This document shows, piece by piece, positions 37,173-48,736 of a DNA stretch of 64,000 nt. The DNA lies in the NCBI RefSeq assembly GCF_026072635.1, contig NZ_AP023081.1:5204501-5268500 (forward strand), given 5' to 3'. The notes below the pieces were generated by a model that saw only the letters and a program-made list of their open reading frames with translations, made no database searches and was not told where the DNA came from. This DNA is from Pseudomonas solani (GTDB lineage: Bacteria > Pseudomonadota > Gammaproteobacteria > Pseudomonadales > Pseudomonadaceae). A program made the translations under genes and the position numbers. Position 1 is the stretch's first letter, and every line of letters starts with the position of its first letter.

Positions 37173-38415
37173 CCGCTCTCCGCTGGCCCGCCGTGGCCTG
37201 CTGCTCGCCGTCGCCGTGCTGGCCATTGCCGGCATCACCTGGGGCCTGCGTGATGCGCCGGGCGCGGCACCGGCCGCCCTGCGCTGGCAGCGCGTGGACC
37301 CGGCACCGCTGGAGCACAGCATCGGCCTGGTGGGGCGCATCGAGCCGGAGAAGACCCTGGCCCTGGGCGCACCCTTCGCCGGCATCGTGGCCGAGTCCCT
37401 GGTGGAGGCGGGGCAACGGGTCAAGGCCGGGCAGTTGCTGCTGCGCATGGATGTGGCTGAAACCGAGGTGCAGCAGCGCGATGCGCTGTCGGCCCTGCTC
37501 AAGGCGCGGCGCGCGGTGCAGGAGCTGAAGGACTGGGACAGCGGCGAGGAGATGTCCCGCGCCCGCCGTACCCTGCGCAGCGCCCAGCTGGCCGTGGCCA
37601 GCACCGAGAAGAAGCTCGGCCAGACCCGCGCGCTGTTCGACCGCGGCATCATCCCGCGCAACGAGCTGGAAGATCTGGAACAGCAGGAGCGCCTGCAGCA
37701 TTTGGACCTCAGCGCCGCCGAGCGCGACCTGGCCCGTTCCCAGGCGCGCGGCAGTGGCGAATACCTGCAGATCGCCGAAATGGAGCTGGCCAATGCCGAG
37801 GTCAAGCACCAGGCCCTGCGCAAGCTGTTGGAAGCCAAGGACATCAAGGCGCCGTTCTCCGGCATCGTTGTCGCGGCCCCCGGCCTGAGCCTGGAGGACG
37901 CCGCGCGCGGCCCGGTGCAGGCCGGCTCCCAGGTGACCCAGGGCGCGCCGCTGTTCGGGTTGGCCAGCATCGAGCAACTGAAGATCGTCGCGCGGGTCTC
38001 CGAGCTGGACGTCAACCAGCTGCGCGAAGGCATGGCGGTGGACGTGCAGGGCGATGGCTTCGAGGGTGAGGCGTTGCATGGGCAGGTGAGCGTGGTCGGC
38101 GGCCAGGCGCTGCCGAGCACCCAGGGTGGCGCACAGTTCGAAGTGATGGTCGCCATCCCCGACCTCAGCGAGGAACAGATGCGCCGGGTGCGCCTGGGCA
38201 TGAGCGCACGGCTGTCGATCCTTGCCTACCGCAACGAAGCGGCCATGGTGGTGCCGCCTGAGGCTCTGCGCAACGCAGAAGGGCGCTGGCTGCTGGACTA
38301 CCGCCCCACCCTCGAACAACCCGAGCGCGAAGTGGAAGTGCGCACCGGCCGCTCCACCCCCGCCGGTGTCGAAGTCTTCGGCCTGGAGCCCGGCTTCGTC
38401 GGCGTCTCCGGCTGA
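37162..38415 (+). CDS. membrane fusion protein of ABC efflux system (HlyD/MacA type)
   Basis: 417 residues. An N-terminal membrane anchor (LLLAVAVLAIAGITWGL), biotinyl-lipoyl halves around IVAESLVEAGQRVKAGQLLL and IKAPFSGIVVAA, and a long coiled-coil hairpin between (about 95-215). Beta-barrel residues follow. It bridges the MacB-like permease and the TolC-like channel. It is last in a four-gene overlapping operon; adaptors often come first instead. Confidence 0.87.
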   Translation: MTTDRSPLARRGLLLAVAVLAIAGITWGLRDAPGAAPAALRWQRVDPAPLEHSIGLVGRIEPEKTLALGAPFAGIVAESLVEAGQRVKAGQLLLRMDVAETEVQQRDALSALLKARRAVQELKDWDSGEEMSRARRTLRSAQLAVASTEKKLGQTRALFDRGIIPRNELEDLEQQERLQHLDLSAAERDLARSQARGSGEYLQIAEMELANAEVKHQALRKLLEAKDIKAPFSGIVVAAPGLSLEDAARGPVQAGSQVTQGAPLFGLASIEQLKIVARVSELDVNQLREGMAVDVQGDGFEGEALHGQVSVVGGQALPSTQGGAQFEVMVAIPDLSEEQMRRVRLGMSARLSILAYRNEAAMVVPPEALRNAEGRWLLDYRPTLEQPEREVEVRTGRSTPAGVEVFGLEPGFVGVSG

Positions 38416-38480
38416 CCTCTGCGTTTCGCCATCCCCGCCGGGTTTCACCCGGCCTACGCCGAACCCTCATGCAAATTCCC

Positions 38481-38697
38481 GTAGGTTGGCGCCGAGCGTA
38501 GCGAGGCCCAACGCCGTGGAGCCCATTGAGGCGCGGATGTGTTGGGCTTCGTGCCTCAGCCCAACCTACAAGGCGTGCATACCCGGCCCACGCCGAACCC
38601 TCATGCAATCCCCGTAGGTTGGCGCCGAGCGCAGCGAGGCCCAACGCTGCCGAGCCCATCGAGGCACCGATGCGTTGGGCTTCGTCGCTCAATTCAA
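38481..38697. repeat. palindromic repeat, family C, two tandem copies (133-bp spacing)
   Basis: First copy 38481-38569: GTAGGTTGGCGCC paired with CCCAACCTAC, and an inner pair of GCCCAACGC-type arms. Second copy starts at 38614 and has a decayed right arm. The flank CGCCGAACCCTCATGCAA precedes each copy, so the whole unit was duplicated. Half copies occur at about 29010-29045 and 59089-59125. Confidence 0.8.
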
Positions 38698-38700
38698 CCG

Positions 38701-39700
38701 GCGAGATGCATCGGTTTTATGCCTCCAACTCGCACGATCGCGCGTATTACCCGGCTTTCTGCCCGCAGATTCGCCGTGGATGGACGCGGATTCATTTTTC
38801 GAACAATCAATTCATGCACCAGAACGATGCGGCGGATGGGCGAGTGTCCGTGATGGAAACACCCGTCAAGCCCCGAGTTGTCGGGATAGTCAGCTATATG
38901 GCGCACGACCTTTGACGCAGGTGTGTAGGAAGTTCCCGCTTTTGCGGCTTCGCTGGCAGGCTCTGGAGCGGGGGTACCCAACCTTTTGCTAGGTATGAAA
39001 TGCGGTCCAGCAACCTAATCTCGTTTCCGGCGCTACCCACTGGGAAGGCACCTACAAGGGCACAAGCCCAGTGCCTCAGAACGTAGCGCCCATGAGTAAC
39101 AAAACCCTGGCGAGTCGGTAATCCGAAAATCGCTACGCATTGGAACGCAGCAGGGAGGTGGCAACGGATGCTCCATTTTTCGCCTGTATCAGGCAACGCC
39201 CCTATCACTTGCCGGGAATCTGCCGCCCGGCTCCCTCGCCTCGTATCGAGCCTTGTGCCCGAGCCGATGCGTCCTTTTCGCCCTGGTGGCGGAAGCGGTG
39301 GAAACCTTCTCGCAGGCCGTTGTGTGTCCATGGCCCTGCATCGAAACGAGCGTGACTGAACAACAGCGTTGAGGAACTCGTCCGGCACTTGCTTCGGCAG
39401 GTACCGGCCCGATCAGTGCCATGCGGACGTTGTTGGATGGATGACATGACGCAGCCTGGATAGCTGCACTTCGATTGTTATGTATCCACAACGGACGTTG
39501 GCCTGGGAACTTGCCCGGAAACAGTGTGGCGTCGCCGATTGAAACCGGAATTGGAATAACGTCCGCCGGAAACTTGAAGCAGCGGGTGACTGGGCAAGTT
39601 TGAAAAGCGGTCATGGGTTAAACAGGAAGGTCTTCGTGGTGTATTCCCAGTGACCAAAAACAAAACCATGTTTTGCTTATTCAACCAAGGAACGAAAACA
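38701..39700. other. about 1 kb without a supported gene, less GC-rich
   Basis: No open frame here has a convincing ribosome site or family pattern. GC content falls compared with flanking operons. An inverted repeat AAACTTG / CAAGTTT lies at 39570-39601, and an A-rich run AAAAACAAAA at about 39656-39665, both upstream of the secreted-protein gene at 39701. It probably holds promoter and regulatory DNA, maybe an unrecognised small RNA. Confidence 0.5.
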
Positions 39701-40186
39701 ATGAAAATGTCCAAAATCTCCGTTGCTACCGCTGCTCTGGCTCTGTGCATGGGCGCTTCTTCGGCCATGGCCGTAACCATCACCCCGGCTAACACCGCCT
39801 TCTCCGCCAAGGGCGTTTCGGTGGTCAAGCCTGGCATCCTGCCCGCTGTGACCTGCAACGTGGAATTCATCGGCACCACCTCCGTGGGCGGCGCTGACAA
39901 AGCCACCATCACTGCCGTGAACATCACTGGCGGCGGCTTCTGCGGTGCAGCCAGCGCTGCAGGCCTGCCCTGGACCCTGACCGCTTCCAGCCTCACCGCT
40001 GGCAATGTCAGCGGCGTCAAGTTCACCGTCGCTGGTATCAACTGCAGCTCCACTCCGGTGACCGTGAACGGTGGCTGGAGCAACGCTACCAACACCCTGA
40101 CCCTGACCCCGAACCAGCCGGTTGGCTCCTGCACCATCCAAAGCCTGTGGGTCAGCCCGACCCCGGCATTCACTCTGGTTCCGTAA
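39701..40186 (+). CDS. PraA/PraB-like secreted protein (alkane-oxidation activator family)
   Basis: 161 residues with a signal peptide (MKMSKISVATAALALCMGAS, cleaved after SAMA). The mature part starts VTITPANTAFSAKG and contains four Cys in TCNVEF, GFCGAA, INCSST and GSCTIQ, likely two disulfides. I recognise the pattern of PraA/PraB, small exported Pseudomonas proteins tied to alkane use and biofilm matrix; recalled, not searched. ATG 39701 is preferred to 39650 because the signal peptide starts there. A terminator follows. Confidence 0.65.
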   Translation: MKMSKISVATAALALCMGASSAMAVTITPANTAFSAKGVSVVKPGILPAVTCNVEFIGTTSVGGADKATITAVNITGGGFCGAASAAGLPWTLTASSLTAGNVSGVKFTVAGINCSSTPVTVNGGWSNATNTLTLTPNQPVGSCTIQSLWVSPTPAFTLVP

Positions 40187-40193
40187 GAGTGAG

Positions 40194-40227
40194 CGGCCTT
40201 CCCGTCCCCGTATGGGAAGGCCGTTTT
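40194..40227 (+). terminator. rho-independent terminator of the PraA/PraB-like gene
   Basis: Perfect 10-bp stem CGGCCTTCCC / GGGAAGGCCG followed by TTTT, starting 8 bases after the stop codon. Confidence 0.88.
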
Positions 40228-40381
40228 CATTGTGATTGGAATACTGTCGCGATATGGGTTCAGCACATTCGGCAAGTAAGAAAAGTTTCGAGCCATTAGT
40301 GAGGAAGTTTGATTTTCTGAACTATTAGTTGTGCAGGACGCGCCCCGTGAGGCAGAAAATTATAATAAGCAAGGAGTTGTC

Positions 40382-41830
40382 ATGAAGACGTATTCGAAGC
40401 GCCCCTCTCTTTTCAATTTCACGTGCAAACGCAGTTTGCTGAGTTTGGCCGTACTCAGTGCCGTTATCGGTGTTCAACAAGCCGAAGCGGGCGCTTTCGC
40501 CGTACCCACTTATGGCACTCCCGGCTGGGGCCGTGCCTTTGCCGGTGGCTCGGTGTGGAAGAACGACCCCAGCGCCGCCTTCAACAACCCGGCGGCCATG
40601 GCCTTTATCGAGCGCCCCATTGGCCAGGTGTCGGCGATCTATGCCGATATCGACATGAAATTCAAAGGGGAGGCCTATGACTATCAAGGCAACCCGCGCG
40701 TCGACACACTCGATGCCATTGCTGGCACCACCCAGGAGTTGGGGGATGGTGGCAACGGCGGCTTCAGTAAATGGCTGCCTACTCAGTTCCTGGTGATCCC
40801 GGTTGGCGACCGTTTCGCCTTTGGTCTCGGCCAAGTCGTCCCCATGGGTATGCGCAGCACCTGGGACAAGAATTTCAAGGGCAAGGACTTCGCCCTGGAC
40901 ACCAAGATCGAGACAGCCGCCCTGGCCGGCTCGTTGTCGTTCAAGATCGATGACCAATGGGCGGTTGGGGCCGGTGTGGTTGTCCAGCGCACCCAAGGCT
41001 TCGTCAGTCAGAACGTCGACCTGTATGCCGCTGCTGGTGCCGGTGGCGGTCTGCCAGGCGCACCGGCTGGCCTGACGAGAGCGAAAATGCGGGTCAAGGT
41101 GGATAACGTTTCGCCCGGCTGGTTCGCCAGCGTGGCCTGGAAGCCGACAGAGGTCGATACGCTTGGCCTGGCCTATCACGCCAAGATCAAGAACGAGCTG
41201 GATGGCGACTACAACTTCCACTTCAGTGATGCGGACGGGCTGGGAGGCTTTGACTCTCCGGCATTGATCGACAGCGGCATCATCGATCTGATCTATCCCG
41301 GCCTGAGCTTGAAGAGCGGTGGCGATCACGCCGAGTCGCGCATGGACATCCCGGCCATGGCCACCCTGGACTGGGTGCATGATTTCAACGACAGCTTCAG
41401 CCTGGGCGCTAGCGTGACCTGGACCGAGTGGTCGTCCTTCAAGTCCCTGAAGCTGGAGTCCCACGGCAACCTGATCGTCGACATTCCCTACAACTACAAG
41501 GACACCTGGATGTACTCGGTGGGCGGTGACTACCGCTTCAACGACCAGCTGACCCTGCGGGCAGGTGTGGCGCTGGACCAGACGCCGACCCGCAACTCCA
41601 CCCGCGATGCGCGCATCCCCGACGGCGACCGCACCTTCGTCTCCCTGGGCGGCAGCTACCGCTTTGCCTCCGATCCGAACCTGAGCGTGGATGTGGCCTA
41701 TTCCCGCCAGTTCGTCGACGAAGGTCGCCTGCGCACCCAGAACCAGGATCGCCTGGGCGGCGGCAGCATCGATGGCAAGGTGGAATCCAAAGGGCAGATC
41801 GTCAGCCTCTCGGCCACCTACATGTTCTAA
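40382..41830 (+). CDS. FadL/OmpP1-type outer membrane channel
   Basis: 482 residues with a signal peptide ending QQAEA. The mature start GAFAVPTYGTPGWGRAFAGG and WKNDPSAAFNNPAAMAFIE is typical of FadL-family hydrophobic-compound channels, in which the N-terminal hatch plugs the barrel. It ends SLSATYMF, a proper outer-membrane terminal Phe. AGGAG lies before ATG 40382. Next to a PraA/PraB-like gene it may serve uptake of alkanes or fatty acids (inference). Confidence 0.87.
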   Translation: MKTYSKRPSLFNFTCKRSLLSLAVLSAVIGVQQAEAGAFAVPTYGTPGWGRAFAGGSVWKNDPSAAFNNPAAMAFIERPIGQVSAIYADIDMKFKGEAYDYQGNPRVDTLDAIAGTTQELGDGGNGGFSKWLPTQFLVIPVGDRFAFGLGQVVPMGMRSTWDKNFKGKDFALDTKIETAALAGSLSFKIDDQWAVGAGVVVQRTQGFVSQNVDLYAAAGAGGGLPGAPAGLTRAKMRVKVDNVSPGWFASVAWKPTEVDTLGLAYHAKIKNELDGDYNFHFSDADGLGGFDSPALIDSGIIDLIYPGLSLKSGGDHAESRMDIPAMATLDWVHDFNDSFSLGASVTWTEWSSFKSLKLESHGNLIVDIPYNYKDTWMYSVGGDYRFNDQLTLRAGVALDQTPTRNSTRDARIPDGDRTFVSLGGSYRFASDPNLSVDVAYSRQFVDEGRLRTQNQDRLGGGSIDGKVESKGQIVSLSATYMF

Positions 41831-42138
41831 CAGGCCGTTGAAAACGCAGTCAGTTTTTCAATTGCCTGCAAAGACTGGAAATTCCCCACCTGTGCTCTCG
41901 ATCGTCACCCGGTTCCCGGGGCATCGGGCCGATCAGAACAGGTGGGGAAGTTGGGGCGGGTCCGGGCTCGTGTCCTCACCACGGGTGGGCCTGCCCCCTT
42001 TTTACGTCGGCCGCCGGAAGGAATCAGCGGCCATTCTCTTTTCCCTCGGGGCATTTCCTGTGCCCGTGCAGGGTGTCTTTGCGAGGGAGCGCCTGGGCTC
42101 TCAGCCCCTCCACCCCTATGGGCAACACGGCGGCAAGC
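41831..42138. other. spacer, no gene seen
   Basis: A weak dyad TTGAAAAC / GTTTTTCAA at 41838-41861 could end the FadL-type gene. The rest shows no supported open frame; it separates convergent genes. Confidence 0.5.
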
Positions 42139-42360
42139 TCAATCAGCGATGACGTTGTGTCGATCATCCTTGGCGCCAGCCCCCACCAGCACCTGGGCTT
42201 CGTCTTCGCTGATCAGCGCGTCGCCCGCCGGGCTGCGGATCACCGAGGCGCGCAGGCCGTCATCGGTACTGATGACGATGTCGCGGATCGGCATCTCGCT
42301 GTGGTTGCCGTTCAGTTCGATGGCGCAGGTGCCGCCTTCCAGATCGATGTTCACGGACAT
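42139..42360 (-). CDS. DUF3203 family small protein
   Basis: 73 residues, soluble and acidic (MSVNIDLEGGTCAIELNGNH). The length and sequence recall the DUF3203 family found in Pseudomonas; no function known. AAGGAG lies before the ATG. Last gene of a minus-strand set running from 45510. Confidence 0.7.
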   Translation of the reverse strand: MSVNIDLEGGTCAIELNGNHSEMPIRDIVISTDDGLRASVIRSPAGDALISEDEAQVLVGAGAKDDRHNVIAD

Positions 42361-42438
42361 GTCGTTCTCCTTGCATGGCTGAGCCTGTTGGGTAGAAGCG
42401 CTCGCGCCCGTAAAGGTTCAGGCCGGGCGACCGGGGGC

Positions 42439-43209
42439 TCAGGAGTAGAAGGCCGAATGGTGGGGAAAGTCGCCCACCCGCTCGCCGATCACCATCTCGC
42501 TGATCCAGTCGGTCAGCAGGCCGGTGTAGGCCTTCTGGCTGCGGTCGCCGCTCAGCGCGTGGTCGGCGCCGTCGAGGATGCGGTGGGTCAGCGAGTGGGC
42601 GCGCTCGAAGGCGGCGCGGTAACTCATGATGGTCGGGTGCGGCACGAAGTCATCGTGTTCGGATTCGACGATCAGCACATCCCCCTCGAAGGCGGCGCAG
42701 GCCGCCAGGGCACGGTTCTCGCTCGGGCGCACGGCGGTCAGCCGGTAGCTCGCCAGGCGTTGGCGGTTGAGGGCGTGCTTGGGCGTGTCCCACTCATCAT
42801 CCCAATACAGCGCGGGTACCCGCAGGGCCAGCCAGCGCACCGGGCGCAGGGTGCTGAGAATGGTCGCCAGGTAGCCGCCGTAGCTGCTGCCGATCACCGC
42901 GATGGCCGAGGTGTCGGTGGCGGGGTGGCTGGCCAGCAGGTCATAGGCGGCGATCAGGTCGTCGAGGTTGTCGGCGCGGGTCACCGTCTGTTTCTGCACC
43001 TCGGTCTTCTCGTGGCCGCGCAGGTCGAAGGTCAGGCACACGCAGCCGAGCCCGGCGATGCCCTTGGCACGCGCCAGGTCGCGCTGCTGGCTGCCGCCCC
43101 AACCGTGGACGAAGAGGATGCCCGGCACCTTGGCGGCGGGGGTGAGGAAGGTCCCGGCGATCTGTTCGTTGGCGACCTGGATATCCACGCTTTCGCTACG
43201 CGACGCCAT
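42439..43209 (-). CDS. alpha/beta hydrolase (dienelactone hydrolase-like)
   Basis: 256 residues. Catalytic triad visible: nucleophile in IGSSYGGYL, Asp in ESEHDDFVPH, His in DGADHALSG; oxyanion segment FVHGWGGSQQRD. Serine hydrolases of this kind cleave esters or peptides; substrate unknown. ATG 43209 (MASRSES) is chosen because the family core starts soon after it; the gene overlaps the end of the DUF3182 gene, so the two proteins are probably made together. Confidence 0.82.
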   Translation of the reverse strand: MASRSESVDIQVANEQIAGTFLTPAAKVPGILFVHGWGGSQQRDLARAKGIAGLGCVCLTFDLRGHEKTEVQKQTVTRADNLDDLIAAYDLLASHPATDTSAIAVIGSSYGGYLATILSTLRPVRWLALRVPALYWDDEWDTPKHALNRQRLASYRLTAVRPSENRALAACAAFEGDVLIVESEHDDFVPHPTIMSYRAAFERAHSLTHRILDGADHALSGDRSQKAYTGLLTDWISEMVIGERVGDFPHHSAFYS

Positions 43210-44308
43210 AAGGTTCCACCCTCGCGAATTTGCTGATGGGGCCGACTTCGGCATCGTCGCCCTGGTAGAGCAGGGCGGCCCCGCCCGGTATCTCGAACCC
43301 CGCGCCGTAGCGCTCGACGGTCGCCGCGCGGATGCACGTCAGCTGCGGGTCGGTGGCGAAGGCTTCGATCGCCAGTATTTCCGCCGCGCTGGCCCCGCCA
43401 ATGCGCCAGGATTGCTCCAGCACCCCCGAGCGCAAATGGCCCCGGGCATTGATGCCTTGGGCGATGTCGTAATTGCGCCGCGAGGCGAGAAAGCCCGGGA
43501 AGCATGCCTGCGCCGCCTGCTCATAGGCCCGGGCCTGTTCGATGGCCAGGTACACCGGCTCGTCACCGGCCAGGTCCAGCAGATCCTTCCAGCCACCGCG
43601 TGCCACCAGCAGTTCCGAGCCGCCGTAGACGGAGACACCGCCATTGTCCTCGGTCAGCCCCTGGGTGCCGAAGTAGCTGGCGGTGATGCCGGCCACCTGC
43701 ACCTGGCCGACGCTGTAGGTGAGGACGTCGTCCAGGTGCTCTTCCAGCACCAGGCCCCAGGTGGCGATCTCGTCGAGGTCCTGGGCGGCGACGGCTTCGC
43801 GCAGCTGGTTCTCGTCGGTCACCCGGCACTGGCCGCGCCCGGCGGTGGCGCGCACCGGCTTGACCCGCACTGGCCCGGACAGCAGCAGGCGGATGCCGGC
43901 CTGCATGGCGTCGTCGATGTTGAAGGCGCTGTAGCCGCTGAGCACCGCGCGCCCGGCCAGGTGGAAGAAGCCTTCCGACCAGCCCGGCGGCGCATGGGCG
44001 GAAGGGCCGGGCAGGGGATGGGTGATGGCCTTGGTGGCCATGAAAGGCTCGGCGACCATGCCGCCGAAGAAGTCGGCATCCGAACGGATGCCCAGTTCGC
44101 GGGCCTGGCCACGGCCGATCAGGGTGTCGTTGGGGATGAAGTAGCGCGCCCGCGTAGCGCTGTCCTGTCGATCTGCCAGGAAGGGCGTGTCGAGCAGGGC
44201 GGCGATATGTTCGCCGAGCCAGTGGTGCACGCGGCGTTCATGCTCGGGCGCGTCATGGCGGACATCGAGCAGGGCGACGCCTTCGCGCAGTGGTGGGGAT
44301 TCAGGCAT
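43196..44308 (-). CDS. DUF3182 family protein (possible ATP-grasp fold)
   Basis: 370 residues without signal peptide. Segments such as VRVKPVRATAGRGQCRV, then LVLEEHLDDVLTYSVGQ and a late LEQSWRIGGASAAE, are arranged like a nucleotide-binding ATP-grasp enzyme; that reading is mine. DUF3182 is a Pseudomonas-rich family with no known activity, as far as I recall. GAGGAG precedes ATG 44308. Coupled to the downstream hydrolase by a 14-base overlap. Confidence 0.7.
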   Translation of the reverse strand: MPESPPLREGVALLDVRHDAPEHERRVHHWLGEHIAALLDTPFLADRQDSATRARYFIPNDTLIGRGQARELGIRSDADFFGGMVAEPFMATKAITHPLPGPSAHAPPGWSEGFFHLAGRAVLSGYSAFNIDDAMQAGIRLLLSGPVRVKPVRATAGRGQCRVTDENQLREAVAAQDLDEIATWGLVLEEHLDDVLTYSVGQVQVAGITASYFGTQGLTEDNGGVSVYGGSELLVARGGWKDLLDLAGDEPVYLAIEQARAYEQAAQACFPGFLASRRNYDIAQGINARGHLRSGVLEQSWRIGGASAAEILAIEAFATDPQLTCIRAATVERYGAGFEIPGGAALLYQGDDAEVGPISKFARVEPYGVA

Positions 44309-44335
44309 GGGGCTGCTCCTCGTGGCGACGGGTGA

Positions 44336-44761
44336 TTAGGGGGCCTGCCAGGTGCCGCCGCCGCTTTCGCAATCGATCTTCGCCTGCGCCGGGTCCTTGG
44401 CCGTGTAGTGGTAGGTGACCACCTTGGCGTCGGCGGGGATGTTGGCCGGGTCGCTGCCTTCTTCGCCGCTGGACTGCGGGTTGGCCAGCGCCTCCTGGGT
44501 GAGGGCGCCCGTACAGCGGCCGAACCAGCCGCTCTTGCAATTGGCTACCTTGCGCTTGTCGCTCTGCAGCATGTCCTTGCTTTCGTTGCTGCAGGACCAG
44601 TCGACAGCGCCGGCTGGCATGCCGGAGTACTCGTAGCAGGTCTCGGTTTCGACGCCGGGTACCTGGCGGCTCACCGGGTGGGTCTCCACCTGGCAGGCAT
44701 CGGCCAGCGCCAGGGGCGAGGCCAGGCAGGCGGCCAGCAGCAGGGGCATCCTCAGGGTCAT
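44336..44761 (-). CDS. hypothetical exported Cys-rich protein
   Basis: 141 residues. Signal peptide MTLRMPLLLAACLASPLALA, then a mature part with about six Cys (DACQVE, ETCYEY, WSCSNE, NCKSG, GRCTG, DCESGG), suggesting a disulfide-bonded periplasmic protein. The final DCESGGGTWQ resembles the ends of other small secreted proteins. GAGGAG precedes the ATG. 27 bases upstream of the DUF3182 gene. Function unknown. Confidence 0.7.
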   Translation of the reverse strand: MTLRMPLLLAACLASPLALADACQVETHPVSRQVPGVETETCYEYSGMPAGAVDWSCSNESKDMLQSDKRKVANCKSGWFGRCTGALTQEALANPQSSGEEGSDPANIPADAKVVTYHYTAKDPAQAKIDCESGGGTWQAP

Positions 44762-44800
44762 GACGGTTCTCCTCGCGCACCCTTGGCGCGCCGTGTGCGG

Positions 44801-45061
44801 CTACTGCTGGAAGGGCGTTTTCACCAGGCTGGCCGGGTTGACCAGTTGCTTGCCCGGCGGCACCCGCTCCACCACTGGCAGCGGGTGCAGCTGATGCACG
44901 CTGGCGCGGGGGCGGGTACGGCTGATGCCGCGGTAGATGACGGCGGCGCCGACGATGATGTCAGCCAGCCCGAGCAGGCCACGGGTGGCGACGCCCTTGC
45001 GGATCAGCAGGATGCCGCCGCCGATGGCGACCAGGCGTTCCATGTTGGACGGTTCGGCCAT
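44801..45061 (-). CDS. small membrane protein (DUF2892-like)
   Basis: 86 residues with a helical hairpin: LVAIGGGILLIRKGVATRGL and LADIIVGAAVIYRGISR, the pattern of the DUF2892/YgaP-type inner membrane domain. A polar C-terminal tail follows. AAGGAG is well placed before ATG 45061. Function unknown. Confidence 0.65.
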   Translation of the reverse strand: MAEPSNMERLVAIGGGILLIRKGVATRGLLGLADIIVGAAVIYRGISRTRPRASVHQLHPLPVVERVPPGKQLVNPASLVKTPFQQ

Positions 45062-45132
45062 GGGGTTCTCCTTGGTGGGCGCGGCCGGGAAGGCCGGCCG
45101 CGCGTGATCGTCGTGCGTGATCAGGGTGGCGG

Positions 45133-45510
45133 TCAGGCGGCTTTCTTCAGGACCTTGACCAGCTCGCTCTTGCGCATCCGCGAACGGCCGGGAATCTTCA
45201 GCGCCCGGGCGCGGATCATCAGGTCGGCCTTGCTGGTGTCCTCCAGGCGGGTGCCTGGGCGTGGGGCGCCATGCTTGGTCGCCACGGCACGACGGGCCGA
45301 GGAACGACGCGCCGCCGCCTTGCTCGCCTGCGAGGTGCTGCGGCCCGAGCCGCCGGCCTTTTCGCCACCGCCGGATTGCTTGTTGACCGTAGCCCAGGCG
45401 CGGGCTTCGGCTTCGCTCTGGGATACGCCCTGACGCTCGTAGCCTTCCTCGATATGGGCGGCCTTGCGCTTCTGGGCTTCGGTGTACTTGTCTTTGCTTC
45501 CGCGTGGCAT
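45133..45510 (-). CDS. Rho N-terminal-like domain protein (plasmid-stabilisation-like)
   Basis: 125 residues, very basic. The N-terminus (MPRGSKDKYTEAQKRKAAHI, then GVSQSEAEARAWATVNKQSG) is a conserved module seen in proteins named plasmid stabilisation protein. A Ser/Arg/Ala-rich linker leads to a C-terminal helical SAP/Rho-N-type domain (LMIRARALKIPGRSRMRKSEL). Likely binds DNA or RNA. GGAGG precedes the start. First gene of the minus-strand set. Confidence 0.72.
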   Translation of the reverse strand: MPRGSKDKYTEAQKRKAAHIEEGYERQGVSQSEAEARAWATVNKQSGGGEKAGGSGRSTSQASKAAARRSSARRAVATKHGAPRPGTRLEDTSKADLMIRARALKIPGRSRMRKSELVKVLKKAA

Positions 45511-45839
45511 ATGAACCTCCGTGCGTCGCGTTCGACTCGCCCCGTGCGGCCTGTGCCGCTCCGGGGGCCCTCAGGTTTTCTGAATGGCCCGTGCGAGCAG
45601 AGTTCAGGTTTTTGCCGGCGGGCCATGACCGGCGGTCGCGGTGCAACGTGCGAAATGCACGATTAGGTTGAACTCTCGCCGCCCCCCGGCGGACTCACCT
45701 CCTAGGGGATGGAAGCGCGCTCCGCACCGGCTCCGGTGCGCCACCGCACGACGTTGCGCAGCTCCGGCCGAACTGTGCCGGGCTGCACCTCCTCGCACGC
45801 ATGCAATCGCGCACCGATAGGGCATAAGGACACCGCGAC
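45511..45839. other. divergent promoter spacer, no gene seen
   Basis: Lies between the Rho-N-like gene and the DUF2513 gene. It is GC-rich with a slightly AT-rich patch near 45655-45675. No open frame with support. Confidence 0.5.
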
Positions 45840-46235
45840 ATGAAAAGAGACTGGGACCTGATCAGGGCCTTGCTGCTGGAGATCGAATCACTCGGAACCG
45901 GCCAGCACTTCCACCCCCAGCCCTACGCCGGGCACACACTGGAGTCGGTCAGCCACCACCTCCACCTGATGTGCCAGGCGGGCCTCGCCGAGTGCACCGC
46001 GCATCACCCCTGGAACGGTGACCCGGTGATGATCGCCAAGGGCCTCACCCTGGCCGGCCACGACCTGCTCGACCCCATCCGTGATGACGACGCCTGGGAG
46101 GCGACCAAGGCCTTCCTGCAGCAGCGCATGGGTGGCATCAGCCTGGAGACGCTGCGCTCCACGGCCCGGCCGCCTGCCACGGGCGACACCGCGCGTCACC
46201 TGCGCCTGGCGCACAACGACGCACTGTTCAACTGA
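45840..46235 (+). CDS. DUF2513 family protein
   Basis: 131 residues. The start MKRDWDLIRALLLEIE and the middle HHLHLMCQAGLAEC and GLTLAGHDLLDPIRDDDAW match the DUF2513 winged-helix-like family often found in phages and islands. Probably a small regulator. It precedes glgP by 32 bases, suggesting cotranscription. Confidence 0.75.
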   Translation: MKRDWDLIRALLLEIESLGTGQHFHPQPYAGHTLESVSHHLHLMCQAGLAECTAHHPWNGDPVMIAKGLTLAGHDLLDPIRDDDAWEATKAFLQQRMGGISLETLRSTARPPATGDTARHLRLAHNDALFN

Positions 46236-46267
46236 GGGCTCGCGCCTCATCAGCCAAGGAGCAGGAC

Positions 46268-48736
<2,469 letters not shown>

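Noticed and set aside
39498..39514. Sigma-54-like promoter TTGGCC...TTGC upstream of the PraA/PraB-like gene
   Set aside because: The GG to GC spacing is 11 instead of the required 10 bases.
39478..40296. 272-codon minus-strand frame opposite the PraA/PraB-like gene
   Set aside because: The plus-strand gene has a signal peptide, paired Cys and a matching terminator; the minus frame has none of these.
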